A stretch of 64,000 bases of DNA from Shewanella aestuarii (GTDB taxonomy: Bacteria; Pseudomonadota; Gammaproteobacteria; Enterobacterales; Shewanellaceae), in assembly GCF_011765625.1 (NCBI RefSeq), contig NZ_CP050313.1:2910501-2974500 (forward strand), given 5' to 3'. The notes below the pieces were generated by a model, which worked only from the letters and a program-made list of their open reading frames with translations, was not told the origin of the DNA and ran no database searches. This document shows, in pieces, positions 45,219-56,504 of this stretch (position 1 is its first letter; every line of letters begins with the position of its first letter). The position numbers were made by a program, and so were the translations under genes.

Positions 45219-46667
45219 CTAAACCGACATGCAGATGTATTTCATTTCGAGGTATTCCTCGATGCCAAATTTTGAACCTTCACGCCCAAGACCTGAAGAT
45301 TTAATGCCACCAAATGGCGCAACTTCAGTTGAAATTAAACCAGTATTCACGCCTACCATGCCATATTCCAATGCTTCAGCAACTTTATAAACCAATGAAA
45401 TGTCTCGGCCATAAAAATAGGCAGCTAAGCCAAACTCAGTATCATTAGCTTGTTTGATCACATCATCAATATTTTCAAACTTAAATACAGGTGCCAGTGG
45501 ACCAAAGGTTTCTTCACGGGCAACTCGCATGGTTTTATCCACATCACGCAAAATGGTGGGTTCAAAGAAAAAACCACCTAATTGATGCGGCTTACCACCA
45601 ACAACAATATTGGCGCCTTTTGCAACAGCATCATTTAAGTGACTTTGCACTTTAGCGACCGCATCAGCATTAATTAATGGCCCAATAGTAATGCCATCGT
45701 TTGCACCGTTACCGACAGTTAATTTAGCAACCGCCGCAGAAAACTTATTGACAAAGGCATCATAGACTCCTGCTTGCACGTAAATTCGGTTAGCACAAAC
45801 ACAGGTTTGGCCGGCATTGCGGTATTTAGCAATCATCGCCCCATCAACAGCAGCGTCTAAATCGGCATCATCAAACACAATAAATGGCGCATTACCACCT
45901 AACTCTAATGACAACTTCTTCAGTGTTGGCGCGCATTGTGCCATCAACTTAATACCCACATTGGTTGAGCCGGTAAAAGATAATTTACGCACAATAGGGC
46001 TTTCACAAAGGGTATTACCAATGGCAACCGCATCACCTGTTATCACGCTAAAGACCCCATCAGGAATACCAGCACGATGAGCAAGCTCAGCCAACGCCAG
46101 TGCTGTAAAAGGTGTTTGCGGCGCAGGTTTCACAACCATGGTGCATCCAGCAGCGAGTGCCGGTGCAGCTTTGCGGGTGATCATGGCAGCCGGAAAATTC
46201 CAAGGCGTAATAGCAGCGGTAACACCAACAGGCTGCTTAATCACAGTGATCCGCTTATCACCTTGATGACCTGGAATGGTATCACCATAAACTCGTTTAG
46301 CTTCTTCTGCGAACCATTCAATAAAAGAAGCCGCATAAACAACTTCACCTTTTGCCTCTGCTAATGGTTTCCCTTGCTCAGAGGTCATCATTAATGCTAA
46401 ATCATCAGCATTTTCGTGTAGTAACTCAAACCAACGACGAAGTTTTACACTGCGCTCTTTTGCAGTTAACGCGCGCCATGCTGGTAACGCCTTGTTAGCC
46501 GCGTCAATAGCAGCTTGGGTTTCTGCTGCGCCCATAACAGGTACATGACCTAATATTTCTTGTGTAGCAGGGTTGGCAATGGCAACCGCTTCACCACTGT
46601 TGGCGCTAAGCCATTTACCATCGATATAACATTGCTCGTGCAATAAACTCGGATCATTTAAAACCAC
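45219..46667 (-). CDS. gabD: Succinate-semialdehyde dehydrogenase (NADP+)
   Basis: Oxidises succinate semialdehyde from GabT to succinate. 482 aa aldehyde dehydrogenase: VTPWNFPAAMITRKAAPALAAG, FTGSTNVG, catalytic Glu in LELGGNAPF and catalytic Cys in NAGQTCVCANR, the double Cys (CVC) being typical of GabD. Starts at GTG 46667 with GGGAGAG about 5 nt upstream. Sits between puuB and gabT. Confidence 0.94.
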   Translation of the reverse strand: MVLNDPSLLHEQCYIDGKWLSANSGEAVAIANPATQEILGHVPVMGAAETQAAIDAANKALPAWRALTAKERSVKLRRWFELLHENADDLALMMTSEQGKPLAEAKGEVVYAASFIEWFAEEAKRVYGDTIPGHQGDKRITVIKQPVGVTAAITPWNFPAAMITRKAAPALAAGCTMVVKPAPQTPFTALALAELAHRAGIPDGVFSVITGDAVAIGNTLCESPIVRKLSFTGSTNVGIKLMAQCAPTLKKLSLELGGNAPFIVFDDADLDAAVDGAMIAKYRNAGQTCVCANRIYVQAGVYDAFVNKFSAAVAKLTVGNGANDGITIGPLINADAVAKVQSHLNDAVAKGANIVVGGKPHQLGGFFFEPTILRDVDKTMRVAREETFGPLAPVFKFENIDDVIKQANDTEFGLAAYFYGRDISLVYKVAEALEYGMVGVNTGLISTEVAPFGGIKSSGLGREGSKFGIEEYLEMKYICMSV

Positions 46668-46690
46668 AATGCTCTCCCTAACCTATGTTA

Positions 46691-47977
46691 TTAAATACCT
46701 AATTTGTCTCGCATGGTGTAATACCACGCCCCTAATGCACTAAATGGCACGCGCAGAGCATGGCCACCCGGAAATGGGTAATGCGGTAAAGCAGCAAAAG
46801 CATCAAATCGAGTCGCTTGGCCATTCAGCATTTCAGCAATTAATTTACCCGCTAAGTGGGTATAAGTAACACCATGACCACTGCAACCTTGAGAATAATA
46901 AATATTATGCCCAATACGGCCAACTTGCGGTAAGCGTGACAGGGTCATTAAAAAGTTTCCTGTCCAAGCATAGTCAATTTTGATCCCTTTTAATTGTGGG
47001 AAAGTTTGTAACAATTTGGGCTCAATTAACGCTTTGACGTTAGCAGGATCCCGTGCGCCATAAACTACGCCGCCACCAAAAATAAGCCGCTTGTCACCGG
47101 ATAATCGGTAGTAATCGAGTAAATAATTACAATCTTCAACACAATAATCTTGCGGCAAAATACTGGCGGCCATCTCATCTGATAGCGGTTCGGTGGTGAT
47201 CACTTGGGTGCCACACGGCATGGATTTAGCTTGAAGCTCAGGTAACAGCTTTCCTAAATAAGCGTTCCCCGCAACAACGACAAATTTACATTTCACTTGT
47301 CCATGAGCTGTATGAACCACGGGAGTTTCACCATCGTCAACTTTCACTACCGCTGAGTCTTCAAAAATCAAACCGCCAAGGGTCTCAATCGCCCGCGCTT
47401 CGCCTAGTGCCAAATTGAGTGGATGGATATGACCACCGCTTTTATCGAGCAAGCCACCAACATAGAGGTCGGTATCAACCACTTTTCGAATGGCATCTTG
47501 GTCGAGAATCTCTAATTGCTCATTGTGTCCATGGGCTTCCCATAAGGCTTTTTGGCTGTGTAAATGACCCATTTGTTTTTTGTTCATTGCGGCAAATACA
47601 CCGCCATTTTTTAAGTCACAATCAATATTATATTTGGCAATACGCTCACGAATAATTCGCCCGCCTTCAAATGCCATTTGACCAAAAAGTTTAGCTTGGT
47701 CTTTGCCAACGACTTTTTCAATTGTGTCGATATCACGACTAAACGAATTAACGATTTGACCACCATTTCGACCCGATGCGCCCCAGCCAATTCTGGCAGC
47801 TTCAAGCACGACAACTTTCATGCCACTTTCTAATAAATGTAATCCAGCAGATAGTCCGGTATAACCCGCGCCTATAATACAAACATCTGTTTCAATTGAA
47901 GATTCTAAACGTGGGCGTTCAACCTTATCATTGGCTGAAGCGGCATAATACGAACTAGTATGAGATGTTGCGGGCAT
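46691..47977 (-). CDS. puuB: Gamma-glutamylputrescine oxidase-like FAD protein (first copy)
   Basis: 428 aa DAO-family flavoprotein. FAD dinucleotide fold DVCIIGAGYTGLSAGLHLLESG (residue 31 on), ARIGWGASGRNGGQIVNSFSRD, and the C-terminal YSQGCSGHGVTYTHLAGKLIAE match PuuB, which oxidises gamma-glutamylputrescine to the aldehyde with H2O2 release. First gene of an operon with gabD and gabT. A paralogue lies at 57276-58583. Confidence 0.87.
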   Translation of the reverse strand: MPATSHTSSYYAASANDKVERPRLESSIETDVCIIGAGYTGLSAGLHLLESGMKVVVLEAARIGWGASGRNGGQIVNSFSRDIDTIEKVVGKDQAKLFGQMAFEGGRIIRERIAKYNIDCDLKNGGVFAAMNKKQMGHLHSQKALWEAHGHNEQLEILDQDAIRKVVDTDLYVGGLLDKSGGHIHPLNLALGEARAIETLGGLIFEDSAVVKVDDGETPVVHTAHGQVKCKFVVVAGNAYLGKLLPELQAKSMPCGTQVITTEPLSDEMAASILPQDYCVEDCNYLLDYYRLSGDKRLIFGGGVVYGARDPANVKALIEPKLLQTFPQLKGIKIDYAWTGNFLMTLSRLPQVGRIGHNIYYSQGCSGHGVTYTHLAGKLIAEMLNGQATRFDAFAALPHYPFPGGHALRVPFSALGAWYYTMRDKLGI

Positions 47978-48113
47978 AGCACTTCCTTAATGTTCAAAGC
48001 TTAAAACAACTGATTTATCGTACACGCAAGCGATTTTAAACACTAGCATTTTCATTAAAATTTTTTACACTTTGTCTATTATATTAAACACAAATGCAAC
48101 ACAGATGTTTGAC

Positions 48114-48152
48114 TAAAAAAATACCCCGCAGTGTTTTATCATTGCGGGGTAT
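48114..48152 (-). terminator. Terminator of potFGHI
   Basis: Minus strand ATACCCCGCA ... TGCGGGGTAT followed by seven T: very stable hairpin past the potI stop. Confidence 0.92.
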
Positions 48153-48181
48153 GTCAGTATCAAAAACAGTCAGCTTTTTGT

Positions 48182-49003
48182 TTAGTGAGCTTCCATGGCC
48201 GCTTTGGCTTTTTTCTCTGAACGGCGCACAAAGTACCAAGACAAGAATGCAACCAACGAAACCACCAAAATAATAATGGTTGCCAACGCATTAATCTTAG
48301 GCGAAACCCCTAAGCGAACCGAAGAGAACACCACCATAGGTAGCGTTGTGGATCCAGGACCTGAGGCAAAGCTAGCAATCACTAAGTCATCTAACGACAA
48401 ACTAAATGATAACAACCAACCAGCCATTAACGCTGGCGATATCATAGGTACGGTAATCAAAAAGAAGGTTTTTAAGGGTGTTGCACCTAAATCCATTGCT
48501 GCTTCTTCAATGGATAAATCAAGCTCACGCAACCTTGATGACACTACAACGGCCACATATGCTGAACAGAAAGTAGAATGGGCAATCCACACGGTTAACA
48601 TGCCTCGCTCAGCAGGCCAACCAAAGGTTTCTGCCATTTGTACAAACAGCAACAGTAGTGACAAACCGGTAATCACTTCTGGCATAACCAAAGGCGCAGT
48701 GATCATGTTTGATAAAGTTAACTTAGCCCACGAGCGACGAAAACGAGTCATCACAAAGGCGGCCATGGTGCCAATAATCACCGCCATGGTCGCACTGTAA
48801 AACGCGATGCGTAAACTCGTCCAAACTGCGTCAAGTATTTGTTGGTCTCTAAATAACTCACCGTACCATTTAGGTGAAAATCCACCCCACACTGTAACTA
48901 ATTTCGATTCGTTAAATGAATAGATAACCAAAATTAGCATTGGCGCATACAAAAATAGCAAGCCAAACCACAGCATCACATTAGAGAAACTTAACTTCTT
49001 CAT
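48182..49003 (-). CDS. potI: Putrescine ABC transporter permease PotI
   Basis: 273 aa, six membrane helices, with the permease EAA loop (IEEAAMDLGATPLKTFFLITVPMISP). Start ATG 49003 (MKKLSFSNVMLWFGLLFLYAPM) overlaps the potH stop by the ATGA arrangement; the frame opens far upstream inside potH but that part is out of register with the family. Forms the inner-membrane channel with PotH, energised by PotG. Confidence 0.93.
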   Translation of the reverse strand: MKKLSFSNVMLWFGLLFLYAPMLILVIYSFNESKLVTVWGGFSPKWYGELFRDQQILDAVWTSLRIAFYSATMAVIIGTMAAFVMTRFRRSWAKLTLSNMITAPLVMPEVITGLSLLLLFVQMAETFGWPAERGMLTVWIAHSTFCSAYVAVVVSSRLRELDLSIEEAAMDLGATPLKTFFLITVPMISPALMAGWLLSFSLSLDDLVIASFASGPGSTTLPMVVFSSVRLGVSPKINALATIIILVVSLVAFLSWYFVRRSEKKAKAAMEAH

Positions 49004-49899
49004 ATCTCTTTCTCCATATGACGGGACTGATAACGATGGAACAAGGTAATAGGCACAATTAACAAGGCTAACATGACAACCGCAAGCGATGAGGCCACTG
49101 GCCAATCACGATTGTTAAAGAACTCTTGCCACAAGACTTTACCAATCATCAGTGAGTCTGGGCCACCTAACAGTTCAGGAATAACAAACTCACCCACGGC
49201 TGGAATAAAGACCAACATTGAACCGGCAACAACGCCACTCATTGATAAAGGGAAAGTAATTTTCCAGAAAGTATTGATACTTCTAGAGCCAAGATCGGAT
49301 GCAGCTTCAACCAAACTAAAATCTAATTTCACTAAAGTGGCGTAAAGCGGCAAAATCATAAACGGTAAATAAGCATAAATAATACCGATATACACAGCGA
49401 AGTTAGTATTGAGCATTTGAATAGGTTCAGATATTACGCCTAACCACATCAAGGTATTATTAATTAAGCCTGTATTACTTAAAATCCCCATCCAGGCATA
49501 AACACGGATCAGAAATGATGTCCACGAGGGGAGCATTACAAGTAAAAGTAAGACAGCTTGAGTTCTAGCGGGTGCTCTGGCAATGGCATAAGCCATGGGG
49601 AACCCAAGAATTAAGCAACCTAAAGTGGCTATCAGAGCCATTTTTAGCGATGTCAAATAAGACATGTAGTACATTGAATCTTGCAGTAACAATAAATAGT
49701 TACCTAAATTCAAAAAGATACTTAGTGCCTCATCAACATAACTGAATGTTGGCTCGTAGGGCGGTATCGCAATCGCTGCAGTAGAAAAGCTTATCTTTAA
49801 GACTATGGCGAACGGAAGCGCAAAGAACATCAACAACCACACATAGGGCATACCTATGGTGAGATAGCGTCCTTTAAATAGTTTCAGTGGTTTCTTCAT
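49000..49899 (-). CDS. potH: Putrescine ABC transporter permease PotH
   Basis: 299 aa with six membrane helices: N-terminal YLTIGMPYVWLLMFFALPFAIVLKISFS, then the EAA motif LVEAASDLGSRSINTFWKITFPLSM. Matches PotH of the PotFGHI putrescine system. Start overlaps the potG stop by 4 bp and its stop overlaps potI, so potG-potH-potI are tightly coupled. Confidence 0.93.
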   Translation of the reverse strand: MKKPLKLFKGRYLTIGMPYVWLLMFFALPFAIVLKISFSTAAIAIPPYEPTFSYVDEALSIFLNLGNYLLLLQDSMYYMSYLTSLKMALIATLGCLILGFPMAYAIARAPARTQAVLLLLVMLPSWTSFLIRVYAWMGILSNTGLINNTLMWLGVISEPIQMLNTNFAVYIGIIYAYLPFMILPLYATLVKLDFSLVEAASDLGSRSINTFWKITFPLSMSGVVAGSMLVFIPAVGEFVIPELLGGPDSLMIGKVLWQEFFNNRDWPVASSLAVVMLALLIVPITLFHRYQSRHMEKEI

Positions 49900-51032
49900 G
49901 AGTTTAATACTACCCCGCTAGAATCTTCCCAACTGATATACACTTCGTCTTCCCAAGTGGCATGATCAGCACGGCGCTCACGGTTAGTCATCGAGCATTG
50001 AACAATTTGATTGTTATCCAACTTAATGTAGTAAACCGATATGCCACCTAGATAAGCAATATCATGCACAATCCCGTGAGCCCAGTTATATTCACCTTCT
50101 GGTTTTTCACGGGTAATGATGGTTTTTTCAGGACGAACAGCTAAAAACACACGTTTGTTTTCTAAACTGGTAGAAATACCGTGACCAATATAAAAAGGCT
50201 GCTTTAGCGTGGGGGATTGAATAACAGCGTGATCCACTTCATCTTCAATGATATCACCTTCAAATAAATTCACCGTACCAATAAACTCTGCCACCATGCG
50301 ACTATTTGGCGACTCATAAATGTCCATTGGGCTGCCTGTTTGTACAATCCACCCTTCATTCATAATTGAAATTCGGCCAGCCATGGTCATGGCTTCTTCT
50401 TGGTCATGGGTAACCATCACGCAGGTCACGCCTACGGCTTCTAAAATGTCCACCACTTCTAACTGCATTTGAGTTCGCAGCTTTTTGTCTAATGCGCCCA
50501 TGGGCTCATCCAGTAACAATAACTTAGGACGTTTAGCCAAGGAGCGAGCTAACGCAACACGTTGACGTTGGCCGCCTGAAAGTTGATGCGGTTTACGCTT
50601 GCCATATTTTTCCATATGCACAAGTTTGAGCATTTCTTCAACGCGTTTGTTAATTTCATCTTTTGGCATCTTGTCTTGCTTTAGGCCAAAAGCGATATTT
50701 TGAGCAACCGTCATATGTGGAAATAACGCATACGACTGGAACATCATATTAATTGGACGTTCGTATGGAGGCATGTCGGTAATATCGACCCCATCAAGAA
50801 AAATACGTCCTTCTGATGGTTTTTCAAATCCGGCTAACATGCGTAATAAGGTTGATTTACCCGAACCAGAACCACCTAATAAGGCAAAAATTTCGCCACG
50901 ATTGATAGTAAGAGACACGTTATCGACTGCGCGCACGTCGTCAAATAACTTACTTACACGATCAATTTTGACCAGTACTTCATCTTGCGTCTTTGTGGTT
51001 GGTTTATTGGTGACGCTAGAGGTGTTTACCAT
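49896..51032 (-). CDS. potG: Putrescine ABC transporter ATP-binding protein PotG
   Basis: 378 aa ABC ATPase: Walker A GGSGSGKST (about residue 52), Q-loop MFQSYALFPHM, signature LSGGQRQRVALARSLA, Walker B LLLLDEPMGALD, H-loop TCVMVTHDQEEA, and a C-terminal TOBE regulatory domain (VFLAVRPEKTIITREKP). PotG/PotA-type. GGAG lies upstream of ATG 51032. Gap of 149 bp from potF. Confidence 0.93.
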   Translation of the reverse strand: MVNTSSVTNKPTTKTQDEVLVKIDRVSKLFDDVRAVDNVSLTINRGEIFALLGGSGSGKSTLLRMLAGFEKPSEGRIFLDGVDITDMPPYERPINMMFQSYALFPHMTVAQNIAFGLKQDKMPKDEINKRVEEMLKLVHMEKYGKRKPHQLSGGQRQRVALARSLAKRPKLLLLDEPMGALDKKLRTQMQLEVVDILEAVGVTCVMVTHDQEEAMTMAGRISIMNEGWIVQTGSPMDIYESPNSRMVAEFIGTVNLFEGDIIEDEVDHAVIQSPTLKQPFYIGHGISTSLENKRVFLAVRPEKTIITREKPEGEYNWAHGIVHDIAYLGGISVYYIKLDNNQIVQCSMTNRERRADHATWEDEVYISWEDSSGVVLNS

Positions 51033-51181
51033 ATGACTGCTCCGCCTTTTTGGAATAGGTGTCGCACAAAAAATTGACTTGCGCTAACCACCTTACTCGC
51101 AAAATAAGTAGCTAATTAGTTAATTGAAAATTGTAAAAAATATAAAAACTGGGCGAAACATCTCGCCCAGGTATGTAAAAC

Positions 51182-52567
<1,386 letters not shown>

Positions 52568-53932
52568 TTATTTATATACCATGCATTTGGCGTAAGTATC
52601 ATTTAACGCCTTAATCGCTTTTTCAATTAGTTCATCAACTTGCGCGAGACTTATAGTTAACGGCGGCGAAATAATCATAGTATCGCCGACTGAACGCATC
52701 ACTAAACCATGCTCGATACATAAATCACGACACCAAGTACCTACACCAATGTCACTATTAAAGCGTTGTCGTAATGATTTATCTTTAACTAGTTCAATGG
52801 CCGCCACTAAACCAATGCCTCTGACTTCACCTACAAGCGGGTGCTCTGCAAGTTGCTGTAAGCGGCTTTGAAAATAAGGCGCGGTTTCAGTCGCGACTTT
52901 TTCCACTAACTTTTCTTGCACAATAATGCGAATGTTTTCTAATGCTGCGGCAGCTGCCACTGGGTGACCAGAATAAGTGTAACCATGGGTAAACTCGCCA
53001 CATTGATTTTTAATCACCTCAGCAATCCGATCCGCAATGATCACCCCGCCCATGGGCACATAACCAGAGGTCATGCCCTTCGCGATAGAGATTAAATCCG
53101 GTTTTAAATCAAAATATTCCGCAGCAAACCAACACCCAGTTCGGCCAAAACCACTGATCACTTCATCAAGGATCAGCAACACATCATACTTAGCTAAAAT
53201 ACGTTTTATCTCAGGCCAATAAGTTGATGGTGGAATAATCACGCCACCTGCACCTTGAAATGGCTCAGCAATAAAAGCCGCTACGTTCTCTTCACCAAGC
53301 TCAAGGATTTTTGCTTCAAGAGCTTGTGCCGCCTGTAGGCCAAAAGCCTCTGGTGTTAAATCACCGCCTTCTCCATACCAATATGGCTGAGCAATATGCA
53401 CTATTCCGGGGATAGGTAAATCACCTTGTTTGTGCATACCAGACATCCCACCCAAGCTGGCACCAGCAACGGTTGAACCATGATAAGCGTTGTCTCTGCT
53501 AATGATGGTCTTTTTAGTCGGCTGGCCTTTTAAATCCCAATATCGGCGCACCATACGTAAATTGGTGTCGTTAGACTCTGAGCCAGAGCCGGTAAAAAAC
53601 ACACAATTCATATGCGCGGGCGCCAACTCAGCAATTGTCTTGGCTAGTTCTATCGCTGGCGGATGAGTACATTGAAAAAAGCTATTATAATAAGGAAGTT
53701 GCTGCATTTGCTTACTAACTGCATCAACAATAGACTGACGACCATAACCGACATTGACACACCACAACCCCGCCATGCCATCTAACAATTTACGCCCTTC
53801 AATATCCCAAAGATAAACACCTTCAGCGCGCTCAATAATGCGAGTACCTTTTTCGCCTAAGGTTTTAGAGTCAGTGAAAGGGTGAATAAAATGCTGTATA
53901 TCAGCTTGCTGCAATGTCGAAAGCGTCGCCAT
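52568..53932 (-). CDS. spuC: Putrescine/polyamine:pyruvate aminotransferase (SpuC-like)
   Basis: 454 aa class III aminotransferase: GMAGLWCVNVGYGRQSIVDA, FFTGSGSESNDTNLRMVRRYWDLKG, EPFQGAGGVIIPP, LILDEVISGFGRTG and PLP lysine in IAKGMTSGYVPMGG. This set matches Pseudomonas SpuC, which transaminates putrescine to 4-aminobutanal using pyruvate. AAGGAAG precedes ATG 53932. Lies between puuA and potF, giving a putrescine route parallel to gamma-glutamylation. Confidence 0.87.
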   Translation of the reverse strand: MATLSTLQQADIQHFIHPFTDSKTLGEKGTRIIERAEGVYLWDIEGRKLLDGMAGLWCVNVGYGRQSIVDAVSKQMQQLPYYNSFFQCTHPPAIELAKTIAELAPAHMNCVFFTGSGSESNDTNLRMVRRYWDLKGQPTKKTIISRDNAYHGSTVAGASLGGMSGMHKQGDLPIPGIVHIAQPYWYGEGGDLTPEAFGLQAAQALEAKILELGEENVAAFIAEPFQGAGGVIIPPSTYWPEIKRILAKYDVLLILDEVISGFGRTGCWFAAEYFDLKPDLISIAKGMTSGYVPMGGVIIADRIAEVIKNQCGEFTHGYTYSGHPVAAAAALENIRIIVQEKLVEKVATETAPYFQSRLQQLAEHPLVGEVRGIGLVAAIELVKDKSLRQRFNSDIGVGTWCRDLCIEHGLVMRSVGDTMIISPPLTISLAQVDELIEKAIKALNDTYAKCMVYK

Positions 53933-53954
53933 ATAATCTTCCTTATTCCTTGGC

Positions 53955-53975
53955 GATAAAATAACTCGCCAAGGT
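53955..53975 (-). other. Hairpin between puuA and spuC
   Basis: An inverted repeat CCTTGGCGA ... TCGCCAAGG (starting near 53945) flanks this AT-rich loop just downstream of the puuA stop. No T-run, so it may attenuate or stabilise rather than terminate. Confidence 0.4.
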
Positions 53976-53998
53976 TAACTAAAATAATTAAGCAAAAA

Positions 53999-55354
53999 TT
54001 AGACCGATAATAGTAAGAACTCGCGTTCCCAAGAACTGACCACTCGGCGGAAGTTTTCTAGCTCAGCCTGTTTTACCGCCACAAATCCTGTCGTGAATGA
54101 TTGACCTAAGTATTCAACACAAGCTTCGCTTTCTTGCATTGCGACCAAGGCTTCCTCTAATGTGACAGGTAAATAGTGTTCGTTATTGGTGCGACTTTCA
54201 TTTGAACGCCCAGTAACAGGTGTTGAAGGACGTAAATTTTTCTCCATACCAATAAAGCCACATAATAAGCTGGCTGCAATGGCCAAATAGCAATTGGCAT
54301 CAGCCCCTGGAATACGGTTCTCAATACGACGATTTTGCGGAGATGATTCAGGAATGCGTAATCCACAGGTGCGGTTTTCTACACCCCATTCTAAATTGAC
54401 CGGCGCTGAAGTCCCCGGTAAGAAACGACGGAAAGAGTTCGCATTTGGCGCCATTAAGGGCAGTAACTCAGGAATATAAGTTTGTAACCCTGCAATATAA
54501 TTTAAAAATAACTGACTTTGCGTACCATCTTCAGTGGTAAAAATGTTTTTACCGGTCTTTTTATCAATCACGCTTTGGTGAATATGCATAGCACTGCCAG
54601 GTTCATCTGTCACCGGCTTCGCCATAAAGGTGGCACAAACGTTATGCTTTAACGCGGCTTCTCTTAAGGTGCGTTTAAACACAAAAACTTGGTCAGCCAA
54701 TGCTAAAGGATTACCGTGGCTGAAGTTGATTTCCATTTGCGCAGGGCCATCTTCATGGATCAAGGTATCAATATCTAAACCTTGCTGCTCACACCAATCA
54801 TACATATCCTCAAATAGCGGATCGTACTCGTTAGCAGCATCAATTGAGAAGGACTGACGACCTGCTTCTGGACGACCAGAACGACCAACGGGAGGCTTTA
54901 ACGGTAAATCATGATCGTCACTACGCTGAGTTAAATAAAACTCCATTTCTGGCGCAATTACCGGTTCCCAACCTTTATCTTCATAAAGCTTCAGCACTTT
55001 TTTAAGCACATTTCGTGGCGACAACTCAATAGGATTTCCCATACGGTCATAGCAATCATGAATAACTTGCGCGGTAGCCTCAACAGTCCAAGGAAGCATA
55101 AATACGGCATTTTCATCAGGCACACAAACAAAGTCGATATCGGCATGATCGAGTAATGAATAGAAAATTTCATCATCGATATAATCGCCTGTCACGGTTT
55201 GCAGCAACACGCTTTCAGGAAGACGCATGCCTTTTTCATCTATAAACTTGTCTACTGGCGCAATTTTACCGCGGGCGATCCCTGTCATATCGGTTATGAC
55301 ACATTCCACTTCAGTAATTTTATTTTCTTTTAAAAAATCAATTAACTTATCCAT
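53999..55354 (-). CDS. puuA: Gamma-glutamylputrescine synthetase (glutamine synthetase family)
   Basis: ATP-dependent ligation of glutamate to putrescine. 451 aa of glutamine-synthetase fold: VECVITDMTGIARGK, metal/ATP site PEMEFYLTQ, PGSAMHIHQSV, FRRFLPGTSAPVNLEWGVENRTCGLRIPES in parts. No GlnA-type adenylylation tyrosine motif is evident and the neighbours are Puu genes, so PuuA rather than GlnA. Follows puuD by 2 bp, with AGAGAG as ribosome site. Confidence 0.92.
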   Translation of the reverse strand: MDKLIDFLKENKITEVECVITDMTGIARGKIAPVDKFIDEKGMRLPESVLLQTVTGDYIDDEIFYSLLDHADIDFVCVPDENAVFMLPWTVEATAQVIHDCYDRMGNPIELSPRNVLKKVLKLYEDKGWEPVIAPEMEFYLTQRSDDHDLPLKPPVGRSGRPEAGRQSFSIDAANEYDPLFEDMYDWCEQQGLDIDTLIHEDGPAQMEINFSHGNPLALADQVFVFKRTLREAALKHNVCATFMAKPVTDEPGSAMHIHQSVIDKKTGKNIFTTEDGTQSQLFLNYIAGLQTYIPELLPLMAPNANSFRRFLPGTSAPVNLEWGVENRTCGLRIPESSPQNRRIENRIPGADANCYLAIAASLLCGFIGMEKNLRPSTPVTGRSNESRTNNEHYLPVTLEEALVAMQESEACVEYLGQSFTTGFVAVKQAELENFRRVVSSWEREFLLLSV

Positions 55355-55356
55355 TT

Positions 55357-56121
55357 TTATCTCTCTTGCTGTGCTGCATATAAACGACAGGCTTGGCCAA
55401 ATGCGTTAAATATTGAGGTATAGAACGCGTTATCTTGAACCTTCCACTCTGGATGCCATTGAACGCCTAATGCGAAATTTTTTGCGTTTGCAACTGAAAA
55501 CGCTTCGATTAATCCATCTGGTGCATATGCTTCTGGCTGTAACCCTTGCCCAAGGCGATCAACTCCTTGAGTATGAACAGAGTTAACCTCTGCAGTGTCA
55601 CAGCCCCATGCATCGTGTAGTAATCCACCTGATACAATCGAAATTTTGTGCGATAGCCCATATTGCACATCTAAAGACGCCGTTTTATCTTCTCTATGTT
55701 CAATATAATGACCAACTTCGTGTAGTTTCTGGTGCAAACTCCCGCCAAAAACCACGTTCATTTCTTGAAAGCCACGACAAATGCCTAATATAGGAATACC
55801 AGCATCAATGGCGGCTTTTATTAAGGGTAAGGTTGTCGCGTCACGTTTAGGATCATGGTGTGTGCCTTCAGCACTAGCGGGGCCTTGATAGTGATGTGGT
55901 TCGACATTTGAAGGTGAGCCGGTAAATAAAATGCCATCTAACCGGGCTAAAATATCTGCTGTTGGAAAATCCCTTCCAAGAGAAGGCAAAATAATAGGAA
56001 AGCCTTTAGCACCATTTACCACGCTTAATAAGTATTTTTCACCAACAATATTAAATGGATGAAGACCTAATTGTTGATTACACGCCACGACCCCGATTAG
56101 AGGAAGACCTGACTTGGACAT
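55357..56121 (-). CDS. puuD: Gamma-glutamyl-GABA hydrolase PuuD
   Basis: Class I glutamine-amidotransferase-like hydrolase releasing GABA from gamma-glutamyl-GABA. 254 aa with the nucleophile in ILGICRGFQEMNVVFGG (Cys about residue 114) and catalytic His/Glu in GVQWHPEWK. Begins MSKSGLPLIGVVACNQQLG after AAGGTGAG. First gene of puuD-puuA; a PuuR-like box lies 48 bp upstream. Confidence 0.92.
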   Translation of the reverse strand: MSKSGLPLIGVVACNQQLGLHPFNIVGEKYLLSVVNGAKGFPIILPSLGRDFPTADILARLDGILFTGSPSNVEPHHYQGPASAEGTHHDPKRDATTLPLIKAAIDAGIPILGICRGFQEMNVVFGGSLHQKLHEVGHYIEHREDKTASLDVQYGLSHKISIVSGGLLHDAWGCDTAEVNSVHTQGVDRLGQGLQPEAYAPDGLIEAFSVANAKNFALGVQWHPEWKVQDNAFYTSIFNAFGQACRLYAAQQER

Positions 56122-56168
56122 ATCTCACCTTCTAGAAAAACTTGAATGAAGAGTATTATTCTTGTTTG

Positions 56169-56183
56169 TGTTCATTTTTTCAC
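56169..56183 (-). promoter_or_regulatory. Candidate PuuR box upstream of puuD
   Basis: Minus strand reads GTGAAAAAATGAACA, close to the E. coli PuuR site as I recall it (AAAATATAATGAACA). It lies 48 bp before the puuD start, a sensible operator position. Confidence 0.45.
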
Positions 56184-56468
56184 ACACTACACGGATTTAT
56201 TTTACTAAGCAATAGATGAATGATGGATAGTGTTAACTTTTAATCTAAAAAATAAAATACATCAATACAACAATGATTTAACACATGCTTCATTTGTAAT
56301 TTCAGCTTTTAACTTTATTCAGATTAAAATTTCAAACCGAAAACACCTGCCCTATTTTGGCGTTAACCTGCACCAGAATAGTGAATTTCGGCCAATATTA
56401 TTTACATAAAACAACAATGGAAGGGGTACAAAGGAATGAACAGCAGAAGTAGTAAGCTCAAAAGGATA

Positions 56469-56492
56469 AGCCAAACTCTGATAAATTTGGCT
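56469..56492 (-). terminator. Probable terminator of puuR
   Basis: Minus strand AGCCAAA ... TTTGGCT with a 10-nt loop, then TATCCTTTT, 13 bp past the puuR stop. Short stem. Confidence 0.5.
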
Positions 56493-56504
56493 CTCTGGTT
56501 TTAA

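Larger units (their letters stand above)
56122..56504. other. Intergenic region puuD - puuR (383 bp, no gene)
   Basis: AT-rich. Holds a candidate PuuR box near puuD (56169-56183) and a hairpin near the puuR stop (56469-56492). No ORF with a credible start is seen. Confidence 0.5.

Noticed and set aside
48195..48800. 201-residue plus-strand ORF
   Set aside because: Lies entirely antisense within potI, which has clear permease motifs; polar composition is that of a shadow frame.
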